NCBI GenBank assembly: GCA_027365835.1
Contig: DAHXLU010000028.1
Coordinates: 1 to 29,821, forward strand
Source: JAJZMA01 sp021850405
Lineage (GTDB): Bacteria; Chloroflexota; Dormibacteria; Aeolococcales; Aeolococcaceae
Direction of reading: 5' to 3'
DNA: 29,821 nucleotides
Every line of letters begins with the position of its first letter. Within the stretch, counting starts at the first letter, position 1. A program made the translations under genes and the position numbers. The notes under the pieces were generated by a model, which made no database searches, was not told the origin of the DNA, and saw only the letters and a list, made by a program, of their open reading frames with translations. Below, piece by piece: positions 16,082-24,040 of the stretch.

Positions 16082-17692
16082 TCAGACCGGGGTGACGGGA
16101 CGATGCCGGGGAACCACCCGCCTGCTCCTGGAGCTGTACATCTCCAGCCGCATTTCCAGCTCACGCCGTAGCTCTGATGGTGCAACTACCGCATCCGCAA
16201 TAAGCTCCGATGCCAGCCGCTCCAGGTCAATGTCGGCCCGATACTCCTCCTCCATCACGGCGACAAAGGCCTTGCGCTCCTCCTCGGGCAGCTCCTGAAT
16301 GCGATTGTAGTAGACAGCATTGACCGCCGCCTCAGGTCCCATGACTGCGATCTGGGCCGATGGAAGTGCAAGTGTACAGTCCGGATCAAAGCCAGGCCCA
16401 CACATGGCATACAGCCCGGCCCCATATGCCTTTCGCAGGATTACACAGAGCTTGGGCACACCAGCATTGGCTACAGCTGAGATCAGCTTGGCACCATGCC
16501 GGATGATTCCCTGACGCTCCACGGCTGAGCCAATCATGAACCCCGGAACATCTGCCAGAAAGACAAGCGGCAGGTTGAACGCATCGCATAGAGTGATAAA
16601 GCGCGCCGCCTTGTCGGCTGAGTCCACAAACAGCACACCACCTTTAAAGCGGGGCTGGGAGGCAACAATCCCAACGGGCCGCCCCTGGATACGGGCAAGC
16701 AACGTAACCACCTCACGCGCAAACAGCCTCTTTATCTCAAAAATAGAACCAGAATCAGCAAGCGCACGGACAACATCCAGCACATCATAGCCCCGCGCAG
16801 CCTCTTCCGGAATCACCTCATCGAAGCCAGCGCGCTCTGGCTCACTTGCAGAAGCAGTGGGCGGTGCTTCCCGGTAGGAAGATGGAAAGTAGGAAAGATA
16901 ACGGCGTGCTGCCTCCAGTGCCTCCTCCTCGTTGCTTGCGAGAACGTCCCCACAGCCACTCACCGAGCAGTGCATGCGCGCTCCACCCATCTCCTCCAGG
17001 GTAACCTTCTCACCGACAACCACCTCAGCCATCCGTGGAGATCCCAGATACATGGAGGCGTTGCCATCCACCATGATTACCAGATCACAAAATGCTGGAA
17101 TGTAGGCACCACCCGCGGCACTGGGCCCAAAAAGTATGCATACCTGGGGTACCTGACCGCTTAGCCGGACCTGCATATTGAAAATCTGGCCGGCATGCCT
17201 TCTTCCCGGAAACATCACTATCTGGTCAGTAATCCTGGCACCAGCGCTATCCACCAGATAGAGCATAGGCAGCTGCAACCGCTCCGCTGTCTCGAGGATG
17301 CGGATGATCTTCTCCACCGTCCTGGCGCCCCAGGAACCTGCCTTGACAGTTGGGTCATTGGCCATTACAGCTACCTTCCGCCCCTGCAGAATGCCCAGAC
17401 CGGTGACAACGCCATCTGCTGGCAGTTCCGGGTCCCTGGAATTGGCCAGCAGACCATCCTCCACGAAATCCGTCTCTGGATCCAGCAGCAGCCGTATTCT
17501 CTCCCGAACAGGAAGCTTGTGCTGCTCTGCCAGCTTGCGCCTGGCCCGCTCCGGGCCACCTGCTCTCTTTGCCTGGTTCAGCGCAGCAAAATATGCAGCC
17601 CGGTCCGTCACCACCACACTCTCCCCTTCTGTCTCTTTTGTCTCTTTGCCTGTCACTTTATTCATTCCAGCAGACTCCACCTTGCCAGCCAT
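16082..17692 (-). CDS. Acyl-CoA carboxylase beta subunit (carboxyltransferase; methylcrotonyl- or propionyl-CoA type)
   Basis: The 536-residue carboxyltransferase (from ATG 17692) carries the acyl-CoA site segment LVDSAGARITDQIVMFPGRR, FGPSAAGGAYIPAF, YLGSPRMAEVV and EEMGGARMHC, with RKAYGAGLYAM and LPSAQIAVMGPEAAVN in the C-terminal half. It transfers CO2 from carboxybiotin to an acyl-CoA. The frame is open further upstream, overlapping HMG-CoA lyase in another frame. ATG 17692 is preferred because GGGGAGAA lies eight bases before it and it begins one base after the lyase stop. Coupling to HMG-CoA lyase favours methylcrotonyl-CoA (leucine degradation), though the motif style is shared with propionyl-CoA enzymes. 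No biotin carboxylase alpha subunit is in the window. Confidence 0.92.
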   Translation of the reverse strand: MAGKVESAGMNKVTGKETKETEGESVVVTDRAAYFAALNQAKRAGGPERARRKLAEQHKLPVRERIRLLLDPETDFVEDGLLANSRDPELPADGVVTGLGILQGRKVAVMANDPTVKAGSWGARTVEKIIRILETAERLQLPMLYLVDSAGARITDQIVMFPGRRHAGQIFNMQVRLSGQVPQVCILFGPSAAGGAYIPAFCDLVIMVDGNASMYLGSPRMAEVVVGEKVTLEEMGGARMHCSVSGCGDVLASNEEEALEAARRYLSYFPSSYREAPPTASASEPERAGFDEVIPEEAARGYDVLDVVRALADSGSIFEIKRLFAREVVTLLARIQGRPVGIVASQPRFKGGVLFVDSADKAARFITLCDAFNLPLVFLADVPGFMIGSAVERQGIIRHGAKLISAVANAGVPKLCVILRKAYGAGLYAMCGPGFDPDCTLALPSAQIAVMGPEAAVNAVYYNRIQELPEEERKAFVAVMEEEYRADIDLERLASELIADAVVAPSELRRELEMRLEMYSSRSRRVVPRHRPVTPV

Positions 17693-17693
17693 A

Positions 17694-18608
17694 TCAATTC
17701 TCCCCAACAATCCAGGATGTACCTGCGCGATACAGCTTACCGGGCAGTGTTTCCCCAAGTTGCGCCGCCAGCCAGGCGGCAGTCTCACAATACGCATCCA
17801 CGTCAATGTCTGTACTGGCACCGGCACCAGTGAGGCCAAAGATTGCATCCTCACTTGCAACGTTGCCAGTAGATCTCGGGGCAAATGGACAGCCCCCTAT
17901 CCCACCAACTGAGCCCTCAAACTGGCGAACACCAGCACCAAACCCGGCAAGCACATTGGCAACTCCAAGGCCCCGGGTGTCATGAAAATGTAGTGCGAGT
18001 GGTATTGGCGTAGCTCCCCTTACCACTTTGACAAGCTGGACAACAGCTGCGGGTGCAGCAACGCCGATTGTGTCTGCAAGGCAGATACCCGCAATCTCCA
18101 GATGAGAGATGCTCTGCGCCAGGCCGATTACCTGCTCCTGGGACACCTCTCCCTGAAATGGGCAGCCAAATGCAACAGAAAGAACGACCTCAACTGTGGC
18201 TCCACCAGCAGAAGCGGCCATGCAGATCGCCTCCAGCTCGTGGACAGAATCACGCACGGGGCGATTGACGTTCCTCTGATTAAAGGCATCGGTAGCGCCA
18301 ATTGTGACTGCCAGATGGAGAGCTCCGGCCTCCAGTGCCTGCCCTGCCCCGGTCAGATTCGGTACGAGCACCCGAAGGCGTCGCCGCTCCTCCGGCGAAA
18401 AGGATGTCATCACCTTGCTCGCGTCGGCCATCCTGGGTACCAGCCTTGGTGACACAAAGGAGGTAGCCTCCACCATGTCGGCACCAGCAGCGAGCAGCCG
18501 TCTTATCAGTTCAATCTTGCTTTGTGTTGGAATCTCTGAGGGGTGGTTTTGCAACCCGTCCCTGGGCGCTACCTCAACCCAGGCTACGTGCCCGTCTTCT
18601 GGTCTCAT
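17694..18608 (-). CDS. Hydroxymethylglutaryl-CoA lyase
   Basis: The 304-residue TIM-barrel lyase belongs to the DRE-TIM family: VEVAPRDGLQN (11-21) with catalytic R16 and metal D17, CLADTIGVA (177-184), the metal ligands in HFHDT (207-211), and the Cys loop GIGGCPFAPRSTGNVASED with C240. It cleaves 3-hydroxy-3-methylglutaryl-CoA to acetyl-CoA and acetoacetate. The frame is open to a TTG at 18701, but homology begins at ATG 18608, where TACGCT six bases upstream suggests a leaderless start. It is the first gene of a two-gene unit with the acyl-CoA carboxylase, and divergent from RNase HII. Confidence 0.92.
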   Translation of the reverse strand: MRPEDGHVAWVEVAPRDGLQNHPSEIPTQSKIELIRRLLAAGADMVEATSFVSPRLVPRMADASKVMTSFSPEERRRLRVLVPNLTGAGQALEAGALHLAVTIGATDAFNQRNVNRPVRDSVHELEAICMAASAGGATVEVVLSVAFGCPFQGEVSQEQVIGLAQSISHLEIAGICLADTIGVAAPAAVVQLVKVVRGATPIPLALHFHDTRGLGVANVLAGFGAGVRQFEGSVGGIGGCPFAPRSTGNVASEDAIFGLTGAGASTDIDVDAYCETAAWLAAQLGETLPGKLYRAGTSWIVGEN

Positions 18609-18614
18609 ATCCGA

Positions 18615-18620
18615 AGCGTA
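18615..18620 (-). promoter_or_regulatory. -10 element of a probable leaderless transcript (HMG-CoA lyase)
   Basis: TACGCT on the minus strand ends six bases before ATG 18608, and there is no Shine-Dalgarno between. A -35 hexamer is not obvious. Confidence 0.35.
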
Positions 18621-18726
18621 CCCAAACTGCTCCAGCTTCCGTCCTGGACATCTCCAAAACGTATGGCAAGGACCCAGCAGCTGCCTCGCGCCGCCCGGCA
18701 AGCCCTCCTTACCGTCACCGAACCCC

Positions 18727-18732
18727 TAGAAT
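18727..18732 (+). promoter_or_regulatory. -10 element of a probable leaderless transcript (RNase HII)
   Basis: TAGAAT ends eight bases before ATG 18741. The intervening GGGAAACC is not a good ribosome site. The location supports 18741 over the upstream in-frame ATG at 18663. Confidence 0.4.
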
Positions 18733-18740
18733 GGGAAACC

Positions 18741-19436
18741 ATGCCGACCCGCCAGCCAGCTCCGCCAGCTACCACATACGCGCGAGCAGAGTTTGGGGCG
18801 ATCGAGAGCGACTTTCGACTCTGCGGCATGGATGAGGTCGGTAGAGGCGCCCTTGCGGGACCACTGGTAGCGGCAGCTGTGATCCTGCCCCTGGAATTTA
18901 GCCACGAGCTGGTTGCTGACAGCAAGAGTCTGAGCCCCCGCCAGCGGGCCATGGCAGCAACTGTTATCCGGGCCCATGCCAGTGCGGTTGCAATCTCCAC
19001 CATAGAGGTGGAACTGATAAATGAGCATGGAATTGGCTGGGCGAACCAGGAGATCTTTGCTGCACTTGCAGAAGCGATAGATGCAGATGGCTACGCCTGC
19101 GACGGCAACCTGCACGTGCCATCGAGGCGTGTGATACACAATCTGGTTGGAGGAGACCGCATCGTTCCTGCAATCGCGGCTGCTTCGATTGTGGCAAAGG
19201 TTTACCGCGATTCCCTAATGACGCGATACCACCACGAAACCCCCACCTATTCATGGAGCAGTAACATGGGATACGGGTCACCAGCCCATCTTGCGGCACT
19301 CAGAAAGCATGGTGCACATCCTCTCCACCGCACGCTGTTTATAAGAAACCACGTAAAAGAGGCCTCCGGTATTGCCAGTTGTGAGGCGGGCGGAGATGCC
19401 AAAAACGAGAAGCATGGCCCAGATGAGTCAACTTAA
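18741..19436 (+). CDS. rnhB: Ribonuclease HII
   Basis: The 231-residue enzyme cleaves RNA in RNA-DNA hybrids, including single ribonucleotides in DNA. It has CGMDEVGRGALAGPLVAAAV with catalytic D31 and E32, DSKSLSPRQR (60-69), DG at 121-122 and the block GGDRIVPAIAAASIVAKVYRD (about 137-157), with the third and fourth acidic residues. A ~25-residue hydrophilic tail follows the usual end. The frame extends upstream to 18543 and offers an ATG at 18663, but those residues overlap the divergent lyase region and do not look like RNase HII. ABC transporter genes follow 105 bp downstream. Confidence 0.93.
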   Translation: MPTRQPAPPATTYARAEFGAIESDFRLCGMDEVGRGALAGPLVAAAVILPLEFSHELVADSKSLSPRQRAMAATVIRAHASAVAISTIEVELINEHGIGWANQEIFAALAEAIDADGYACDGNLHVPSRRVIHNLVGGDRIVPAIAAASIVAKVYRDSLMTRYHHETPTYSWSSNMGYGSPAHLAALRKHGAHPLHRTLFIRNHVKEASGIASCEAGGDAKNEKHGPDEST

Positions 19437-19541
19437 AACAAGCTCGTCGCGCGAAGTGCGTCGCCCCAGCAGTAGCAACCAGTGCCCCTGGTTCAGGGAG
19501 TGCATCAAGAAGTGACCGGGCCCGTCGGAGGAATCGTGGAG

Positions 19542-20414
19542 GTGTCAGATCTCTCCCACACATTTGGAGAAACGCTGGCACTTTGCGGAGTAAGTCTTAG
19601 CTGCATCCAGGGTGAGGTATTTACGCTGCTAGGCCCCAATGGTGCGGGCAAGACCACCCTTTTGTCTATCCTCCAGGGCTACCTGCCAGTACAGTCCGGC
19701 CAGGTTACTGTGCTTGGGGAACACCCCTCGCGGAACAACTACGCCATGCGGAGCCGCTGGGGAACAGTCCTTCAAAGCTGTGCCCTTCCACGCCTTCTTA
19801 CCGTGACTGAGCTTATGTCAATGTACGCTGGGTACTTCGCGTGCAGCAGGGACCCGGCAAAACTGCTGGACCAGGTTGGCCTGGCTGGCAGCGAGAGCAA
19901 ACGGGTACGACAGCTCTCAGGCGGACAGCAACGGCGACTTGAGATTGCGCTTAGTCTCATTGGCAACCCTTCTCTCCTGCTCCTGGATGAGCCCACCTCC
20001 GGCCTGGACCCAGAGGGAAAGCGCGACATATGGCAGCTGCTGGCCGAAGAACGTGCTGCCGGAACCACGATACTGCTGACTACCCACGACATGGAGGAAG
20101 CCGAGGTACTGTCAGGCCGAGTGTGCGTCCTGGTGGCAGGAACGATAGTCGCCATGGATTCACCCGATGGAATTCGCGGAAACAGGCTTTCCAGGATAAT
20201 CCGGTTTTCCCTGCCAGAGGCAAACAGGGTCGCCTTGCCGCATCTGGCTGCCGATATCAGGAAAGAAGGAAACAGGTACCGGGTTGAGAGTCGCAACCCC
20301 ACTGCTGCTCTCCACATCCTGACAGGCTGGGCGCAGCAACATGGTTTTGAGCTGCTTGAGCTTTCGGTTGAGCAGCCATCCCTGGAAGATGTCTATCTGG
20401 AGCTGCTCAAATGA
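19542..20414 (+). CDS. ABC transporter ATP-binding protein (DrrA/ABC-2 exporter type)
   Basis: From GTG 19542 the protein is 290 residues. It has Walker A GPNGAGKT (31-38), Q-loop Q78, the signature LSGGQ (125-129), Walker B LLLLDE (145-150), a D-loop GLD and the switch His in TTHD (H182). GGAGGA lies nine bases before this GTG. In-frame GTG codons at 19536 and 19482 are alternatives that would add 2 or 20 residues. The C-terminal ~80 residues after MDSPDGIRG form the extension typical of daunorubicin/multidrug-type ATPases. The stop overlaps the permease ATG by four bases. The pair should export a hydrophobic compound or lipid; the substrate is unknown. Confidence 0.92.
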   Translation: MSDLSHTFGETLALCGVSLSCIQGEVFTLLGPNGAGKTTLLSILQGYLPVQSGQVTVLGEHPSRNNYAMRSRWGTVLQSCALPRLLTVTELMSMYAGYFACSRDPAKLLDQVGLAGSESKRVRQLSGGQQRRLEIALSLIGNPSLLLLDEPTSGLDPEGKRDIWQLLAEERAAGTTILLTTHDMEEAEVLSGRVCVLVAGTIVAMDSPDGIRGNRLSRIIRFSLPEANRVALPHLAADIRKEGNRYRVESRNPTAALHILTGWAQQHGFELLELSVEQPSLEDVYLELLK

Positions 20415-21184
20415 GCGACCCCGCAATGAAGCTGGTGAAGATGACGCTGCACCAGACCCCATATGAGATCAGGCAGTACTGGAGGAGCCCGCCCAACGCT
20501 GTCTTTGCCATGGCACTACCGATCATCTTCCTGCTACTGCTGGGCAGCCTGCTTGCAACCATGCCGATCCAGGTAGAGGGCATAACCAGGTACGACCAGT
20601 ATTTTGTCCCAGCAATAATCGCGTTTGGCCTCATAGGAACAACATTCACCAATCTGGCGATGACGCTCTCCATACGCCGTGAATCCGGCCTGCTACACAG
20701 GCTGCGGACAACGCCTCTGCCAGCATCTGCGCTTCTAGCGGCGCTCATCATCAACAGCCTGCTTGTGAGCATCTGTCTTGTCGTCATCATGGGCCTGCTT
20801 GGGGTAATGCTTTTTCATGTGGCAATGCCGCGCCATCCTCTTTCCCTGCTAGCTGTCCTTGGGGTGGCATGGATCTGCTTTTGCGCGATGGGTGCCGCTA
20901 TGGCGACTGTAATTCCAAGTTCCGAGGCAGCTCCTGGGGTCGTAAATGCAGTCTTTCTGCCAGTGGCAGTCGCATCAGGAGCATTCTTTCCGATATCCGG
21001 CTCATCCTGGCTGGGCACCGTCATGGTCTGGCTCCCAGTCCGGCCCTTTGTACAGCTCTGTATATCGTGCTTCTCGGCAAGCTCTACTCCTTCCCTTGCT
21101 CCGCTGCTCGTGACAGGAATATGGGGGATCGCCTGCTTTGCCCTTGCAGTACGTTTTTTCCGCTGGAGTCCAAAAAGAAACTGA
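20411..21184 (+). CDS. ABC-2 type transporter permease
   Basis: The 257-residue protein has about six hydrophobic segments, starting with MALPIIFLLLLGSLLA (about residues 33-48). It also has the ABC-2 style middle region RRESGLLHRLRTTPLPASAL, which contacts the ATPase, and a segment ASGAFFPISG before the last helices. It is the membrane half of the exporter, translationally coupled (ATGA) to the ATPase. It ends with a short basic tail. The two genes together form a complete homodimeric exporter of the DrrAB type. Confidence 0.9.
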   Translation: MSDPAMKLVKMTLHQTPYEIRQYWRSPPNAVFAMALPIIFLLLLGSLLATMPIQVEGITRYDQYFVPAIIAFGLIGTTFTNLAMTLSIRRESGLLHRLRTTPLPASALLAALIINSLLVSICLVVIMGLLGVMLFHVAMPRHPLSLLAVLGVAWICFCAMGAAMATVIPSSEAAPGVVNAVFLPVAVASGAFFPISGSSWLGTVMVWLPVRPFVQLCISCFSASSTPSLAPLLVTGIWGIACFALAVRFFRWSPKRN

Positions 21185-21287
21185 CTTTCCTGCGCACCCC
21201 TCACGGGGCGCGATCCGCTGCGGTGAGTGCACTCTGCTCACTCGCTTCCCCTGAAACCGGGAAAACCGGCAGCTGCCACTCCGCTAT

Positions 21288-21311
21288 GGCTATGGGTGTG
21301 GCTATGGGTGT
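21288..21311 (+). repeat. 12-bp direct repeat (two perfect copies)
   Basis: GGCTATGGGTGT occurs twice head to tail, upstream of the helix-hairpin-helix gene promoter. Significance unknown. Confidence 0.8.
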
Positions 21312-21344
21312 GGGCCCTTGCCAGCGGACAAGATGGCAATTTGC

Positions 21345-21373
21345 TTGACAACCGAACGCCTGTTCGCTATGCT
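21345..21373 (+). promoter_or_regulatory. Sigma70-type promoter of a probable leaderless gene
   Basis: A consensus -35 TTGACA (21345-21350) and a -10 TATGCT (21368-21373) are separated by exactly 17 bp. Transcription would start at about 21380, which is the A of the downstream ATG. It is the best promoter in the window. Confidence 0.8.
21353..21366. promoter_or_regulatory. LexA (SOS) box
   Basis: CGAACGCCTGTTCG matches the Gram-positive-type LexA consensus CGAAC-N4-GTTCG in every fixed base. It sits between the -35 and -10 elements, where a bound repressor would block RNA polymerase. Binding has not been tested. Confidence 0.7.
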
Positions 21374-21379
21374 CGCCGT

Positions 21380-21664
21380 ATGGCTGGATTTCCCTTCGAC
21401 GACGAACTTCCACTGGACGTGGCCCCGGTGGACAGTTTTGCTGCCCGCAGGCTGGAGCACCTCTCCAGCATTGCTGGTCTCACCGACGAGATGGTCTTTC
21501 GGCTGGCCCGCGCCTACCCGTCACTTGGTGCAGTCTACTCAGCCTCAGAGGCTGAGCTGGGACGGGTAGTCGGGCCAGTTGCTGCCGCCAGGCTTCGCTG
21601 GTTCCTGGACTCCCCCCTGCCATGTGGGCGGGGCAGGAGCAGCTCTGTCGGGCACGCTGCGTGA
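21380..21664 (+). CDS. Small helix-hairpin-helix protein, SOS-regulated candidate
   Basis: The 94-residue protein from ATG 21380 has helix-hairpin-helix features at residues 28-77: LSSIAGLTDEMVFRLARAY, then SLGAVYSASEAELGRVVGP, then VAAARLRWFL. These resemble RuvA/DisA-type DNA-binding modules. The frame is open upstream to 21227, but the promoter and -10 position place the transcript start on this ATG. The Gly/Arg/Ser tail is probably disordered. The combination of an HhH fold and a LexA box suggests a DNA-repair or DNA-damage role. There is no enzyme domain, so it may be an accessory or a remnant of a larger protein. Confidence 0.7.
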   Translation: MAGFPFDDELPLDVAPVDSFAARRLEHLSSIAGLTDEMVFRLARAYPSLGAVYSASEAELGRVVGPVAAARLRWFLDSPLPCGRGRSSSVGHAA

Positions 21665-21779
21665 GCTAGCCCGGTCGCCATCCTGCACTGGCGGGATGGG
21701 CAGCCAGGCGTGCGGCTCTGCTTCTGCTTTACCCTCTGCGCAAGCAAGGCTGGAAACTCGAATGACCGGTTCTTTGGCC

Positions 21780-21785
21780 TATGAT
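21780..21785 (+). promoter_or_regulatory. Possible -10 element
   Basis: TATGAT lies about 48 bases before the ATG of the Ala-rich membrane protein, with no good -35 upstream. Confidence 0.35.
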
Positions 21786-21833
21786 GGAGGCAAAGCAGAT
21801 TTTGCAAGCCTAAACTCCTAAAGGAGGGTAAAC

Positions 21834-22460
21834 ATGTTCAGCCGCAATACGCCTGACAACTCAGGAGCAAACCACGATGCTGGCAGCCACGCAGGAGACA
21901 CGCTGGCAGACATCACAACCCGAGCCATTGAGCTGGCAACGCGTGCAGCAGAGCGTGCCTCCCAGGCAGCTGCAGACGCCCGCATCGCAGCAACTCCCGT
22001 CATGAGGCAGGCTGCACTGCACAGTGCCGCTACCCTTTCGGAAGCTGCAGAGCGTGCTGCTGTTCTCCTCGCTGAGGCAGCTGAGCGGCTGGCAGACAAC
22101 TCAGAGGGCACAGGACAGATTGCTGGTGCCGTTGGCCGTCGGGCTGTCGTGGCTGCCATAGAGAGTGCACGGCCGCGCAAGCACCGCAAGTGGCCCTATG
22201 CACTTCTTGGCGGGGCACTGGTTGCCGGCGCTGTAGTCGCCTATCTCTCGCCCCTGGCGGATGAACTGCGCGACCGGCTCCTGCTTACCGATGATGACGA
22301 GGAAGACGAGGAGGATGAGGCGATAACCCTTCCCTCGGACGACATGGTGAGCGAAGGCAGTCCTGTGGAAGAGGTGGTTGGAGAGCCAGCCCACAACGAG
22401 CACCACAGGGCAACACCCAGGCACCACACCACCGAAGGACATCACTCAGAGCAGAACTAG
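21834..22460 (+). CDS. Ala-rich single-pass membrane protein with acidic and His-rich tail
   Basis: The 208-residue protein has a strong ribosome site (AAAGGAGGG) before its ATG. Residues 22-112 are a long Ala/Arg/Glu-rich amphipathic helix, a likely coiled coil or membrane-surface helix. A basic patch (RPRKHRK, 113-119) precedes a single transmembrane segment (about 121-138). After a short region comes a run of Asp/Glu (153-162) and a His-rich tail (188-205). By the positive-inside rule the N-terminal helix is cytoplasmic and the acidic/His tail outside. I do not recognise the family. Metal binding by the tail is a guess. Confidence 0.7.
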   Translation: MFSRNTPDNSGANHDAGSHAGDTLADITTRAIELATRAAERASQAAADARIAATPVMRQAALHSAATLSEAAERAAVLLAEAAERLADNSEGTGQIAGAVGRRAVVAAIESARPRKHRKWPYALLGGALVAGAVVAYLSPLADELRDRLLLTDDDEEDEEDEAITLPSDDMVSEGSPVEEVVGEPAHNEHHRATPRHHTTEGHHSEQN

Positions 22461-22789
22461 CTTCCCTGCTCCCTGTCCTCACTGCCAGCACCGCGGGAAG
22501 GGCCTCTGGTTTGCTGCGCTGGAGAACTGGCGCGAGCCAGGGGTGTGCCCGTGCAGGCTGGGCACATCCACAGTACAACAGCTGGGAATTCTGATCTTCA
22601 AATGAGGGGTGACCTGGCCCGGATTACGCGCATGTCGCCTCGTGCACGCAGGGCTCATGTGTTATCAGCACAGGCAGAAACGCCTGAAATGCGCCGCGCA
22701 TGGTCGACCGCAGAAGGAGCCATGAGAGGGGCGGAAGGGAGGAGACCCAGAGCGGAGGGGATACCCCTTCTGTACTATCTGTCTTCCTT
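22461..22789. other. Intergenic region, about 330 bp, with a hairpin
   Basis: No convincing gene. A 7-bp hairpin (TGTGCCC / GGGCACA, loop of nine) occurs at 22544-22566, about 80 bp after the membrane-protein stop. It has no U tract. A frame from 22602 overlaps the end of the convergent SQD1 gene and has no ribosome site. Confidence 0.5.
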
Positions 22790-24040
22790 CTACCGGGCTC
22801 CTGCCCCTACCGGGACAGCAGCCCGGGCACGCAGTGCCAGCAGCTGTCCTGCACGGGAATCTGCCTGACGGGCAGCTGCAACCATGCCGCCCTTACGCCA
22901 GTCCACCACCGAATCGATGGTGTTCACTCTCACTCTTCCAACATGCTGGTTCACGACAGTAACCACGTCGTCCACCAGGGTGTCGGCGAGCTTGTGTGGC
23001 ACAAGGCCCAGGTCCATAAGATGCTGGTGTCTGGCGTTGTAATAGTGCTCTTCCTTCTCACTCCTTGGGTTGGGAATATGCTCCACAACCGTTTCCAGAC
23101 CATGGTGAGCTCGTGCCCTGACCACCCGCTCCGCAAGCTCAGCTACGCTGAACTGCTCAGTGAACTGGTTGAAAACCCTGTATTCTCCCGCCTCTGCAGG
23201 ATTGGCGATCGCCAGCTCCACACAGCGCACAGTATCGCGTATATCGAGAAAGCCTCTGGTCTGTCCACCGCGCCCGTACACAGAGACAGGCCGGCCTATG
23301 GCCGCCTGGACGCAGAATCGGTTGAGCACCGTACCCCAGATACCATCATAGTCAAAGCGGGTTGCCAGTTCCCTGTGCATCGCTGTCTCTTCGGTAGCAA
23401 CACCATAGACAACACCCTGGTTCAGGTCGGTCGATGCGAGCCCCCACGCCCTGCAGGCAAACAGGATGTTGTGGCTGTCATGCACCTTGGACAGATGGTA
23501 AAACGAGCCTGCCTGCTTGGGGTATGGCAACCGGTCCCGCCTTCCGTTGTGCTCTATCTCAATAAAGCCTTCTTCAATGTCAATGTCAGGGGTACCGTAT
23601 TCTCCCATGGTACCGAGCTTGACGATATGGCAGTCAGGAGCATGGTCGCGCACAGCAAACAGCAGATTGAGGGTCCCAGCGACATTGTTTACCTGTGTCT
23701 CTACAGCATGAGCGGCAGAGATCATGGAGTAGGGAGCTGAGCGCTGCTCGGCAAAGTGCACTACTGCCTCTGGCTGAACCTCATCAACAAGCTGTTCCAG
23801 GGCCACCAGATCGCACAGGTCCAGCTTGCACCAGTGGATCGCCTTGCCAGACACCGCCTCCCACCGGGCCACCCGGCGCTCCATGCTGGCAACTGGCACC
23901 AGCGACTGGGTTCCACAGAGCCGATCCCATTTCCGCCGGACCAGGCTGTCGACGGCCCAGACATCATGCCCCCGGGCAGACAGGTATAGTGCTGTCGGCC
24001 AACCAAGATAGCCATCAGCGCCAAAGACGATAATCCGCAT
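22790..24040 (-). CDS. UDP-sulfoquinovose synthase (SQD1-like)
   Basis: The 416-residue extended SDR has GADGYLG (7-13) for NAD, HFAEQRSAPYSM, GTMGEYGTPDIDIEEG (143-158), and YPKQAGSFYHLSKVHDS, in which Y181 and K185 form the YxxxK pair. These blocks are characteristic of SQD1 (SqdB/Agl3 relatives) and differ from ordinary epimerases. The enzyme makes UDP-sulfoquinovose from UDP-glucose and sulfite, for sulfolipid (SQDG) or, in archaea, sulfated N-glycans. No sulfoquinovosyltransferase is adjacent. Its ATG overlaps the preceding epimerase stop by one base (TAATG). The C-terminal ~25 residues are Ala/Arg-rich. Confidence 0.92.
   Translation of the reverse strand: MRIIVFGADGYLGWPTALYLSARGHDVWAVDSLVRRKWDRLCGTQSLVPVASMERRVARWEAVSGKAIHWCKLDLCDLVALEQLVDEVQPEAVVHFAEQRSAPYSMISAAHAVETQVNNVAGTLNLLFAVRDHAPDCHIVKLGTMGEYGTPDIDIEEGFIEIEHNGRRDRLPYPKQAGSFYHLSKVHDSHNILFACRAWGLASTDLNQGVVYGVATEETAMHRELATRFDYDGIWGTVLNRFCVQAAIGRPVSVYGRGGQTRGFLDIRDTVRCVELAIANPAEAGEYRVFNQFTEQFSVAELAERVVRARAHHGLETVVEHIPNPRSEKEEHYYNARHQHLMDLGLVPHKLADTLVDDVVTVVNQHVGRVRVNTIDSVVDWRKGGMVAAARQADSRAGQLLALRARAAVPVGAGAR

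Noticed and set aside
22602..22868. Small Arg/Ala-rich frame overlapping the SQD1 3' end
   Set aside because: No ribosome site and no recognisable features; it is mostly antisense to or beyond a well-supported gene.
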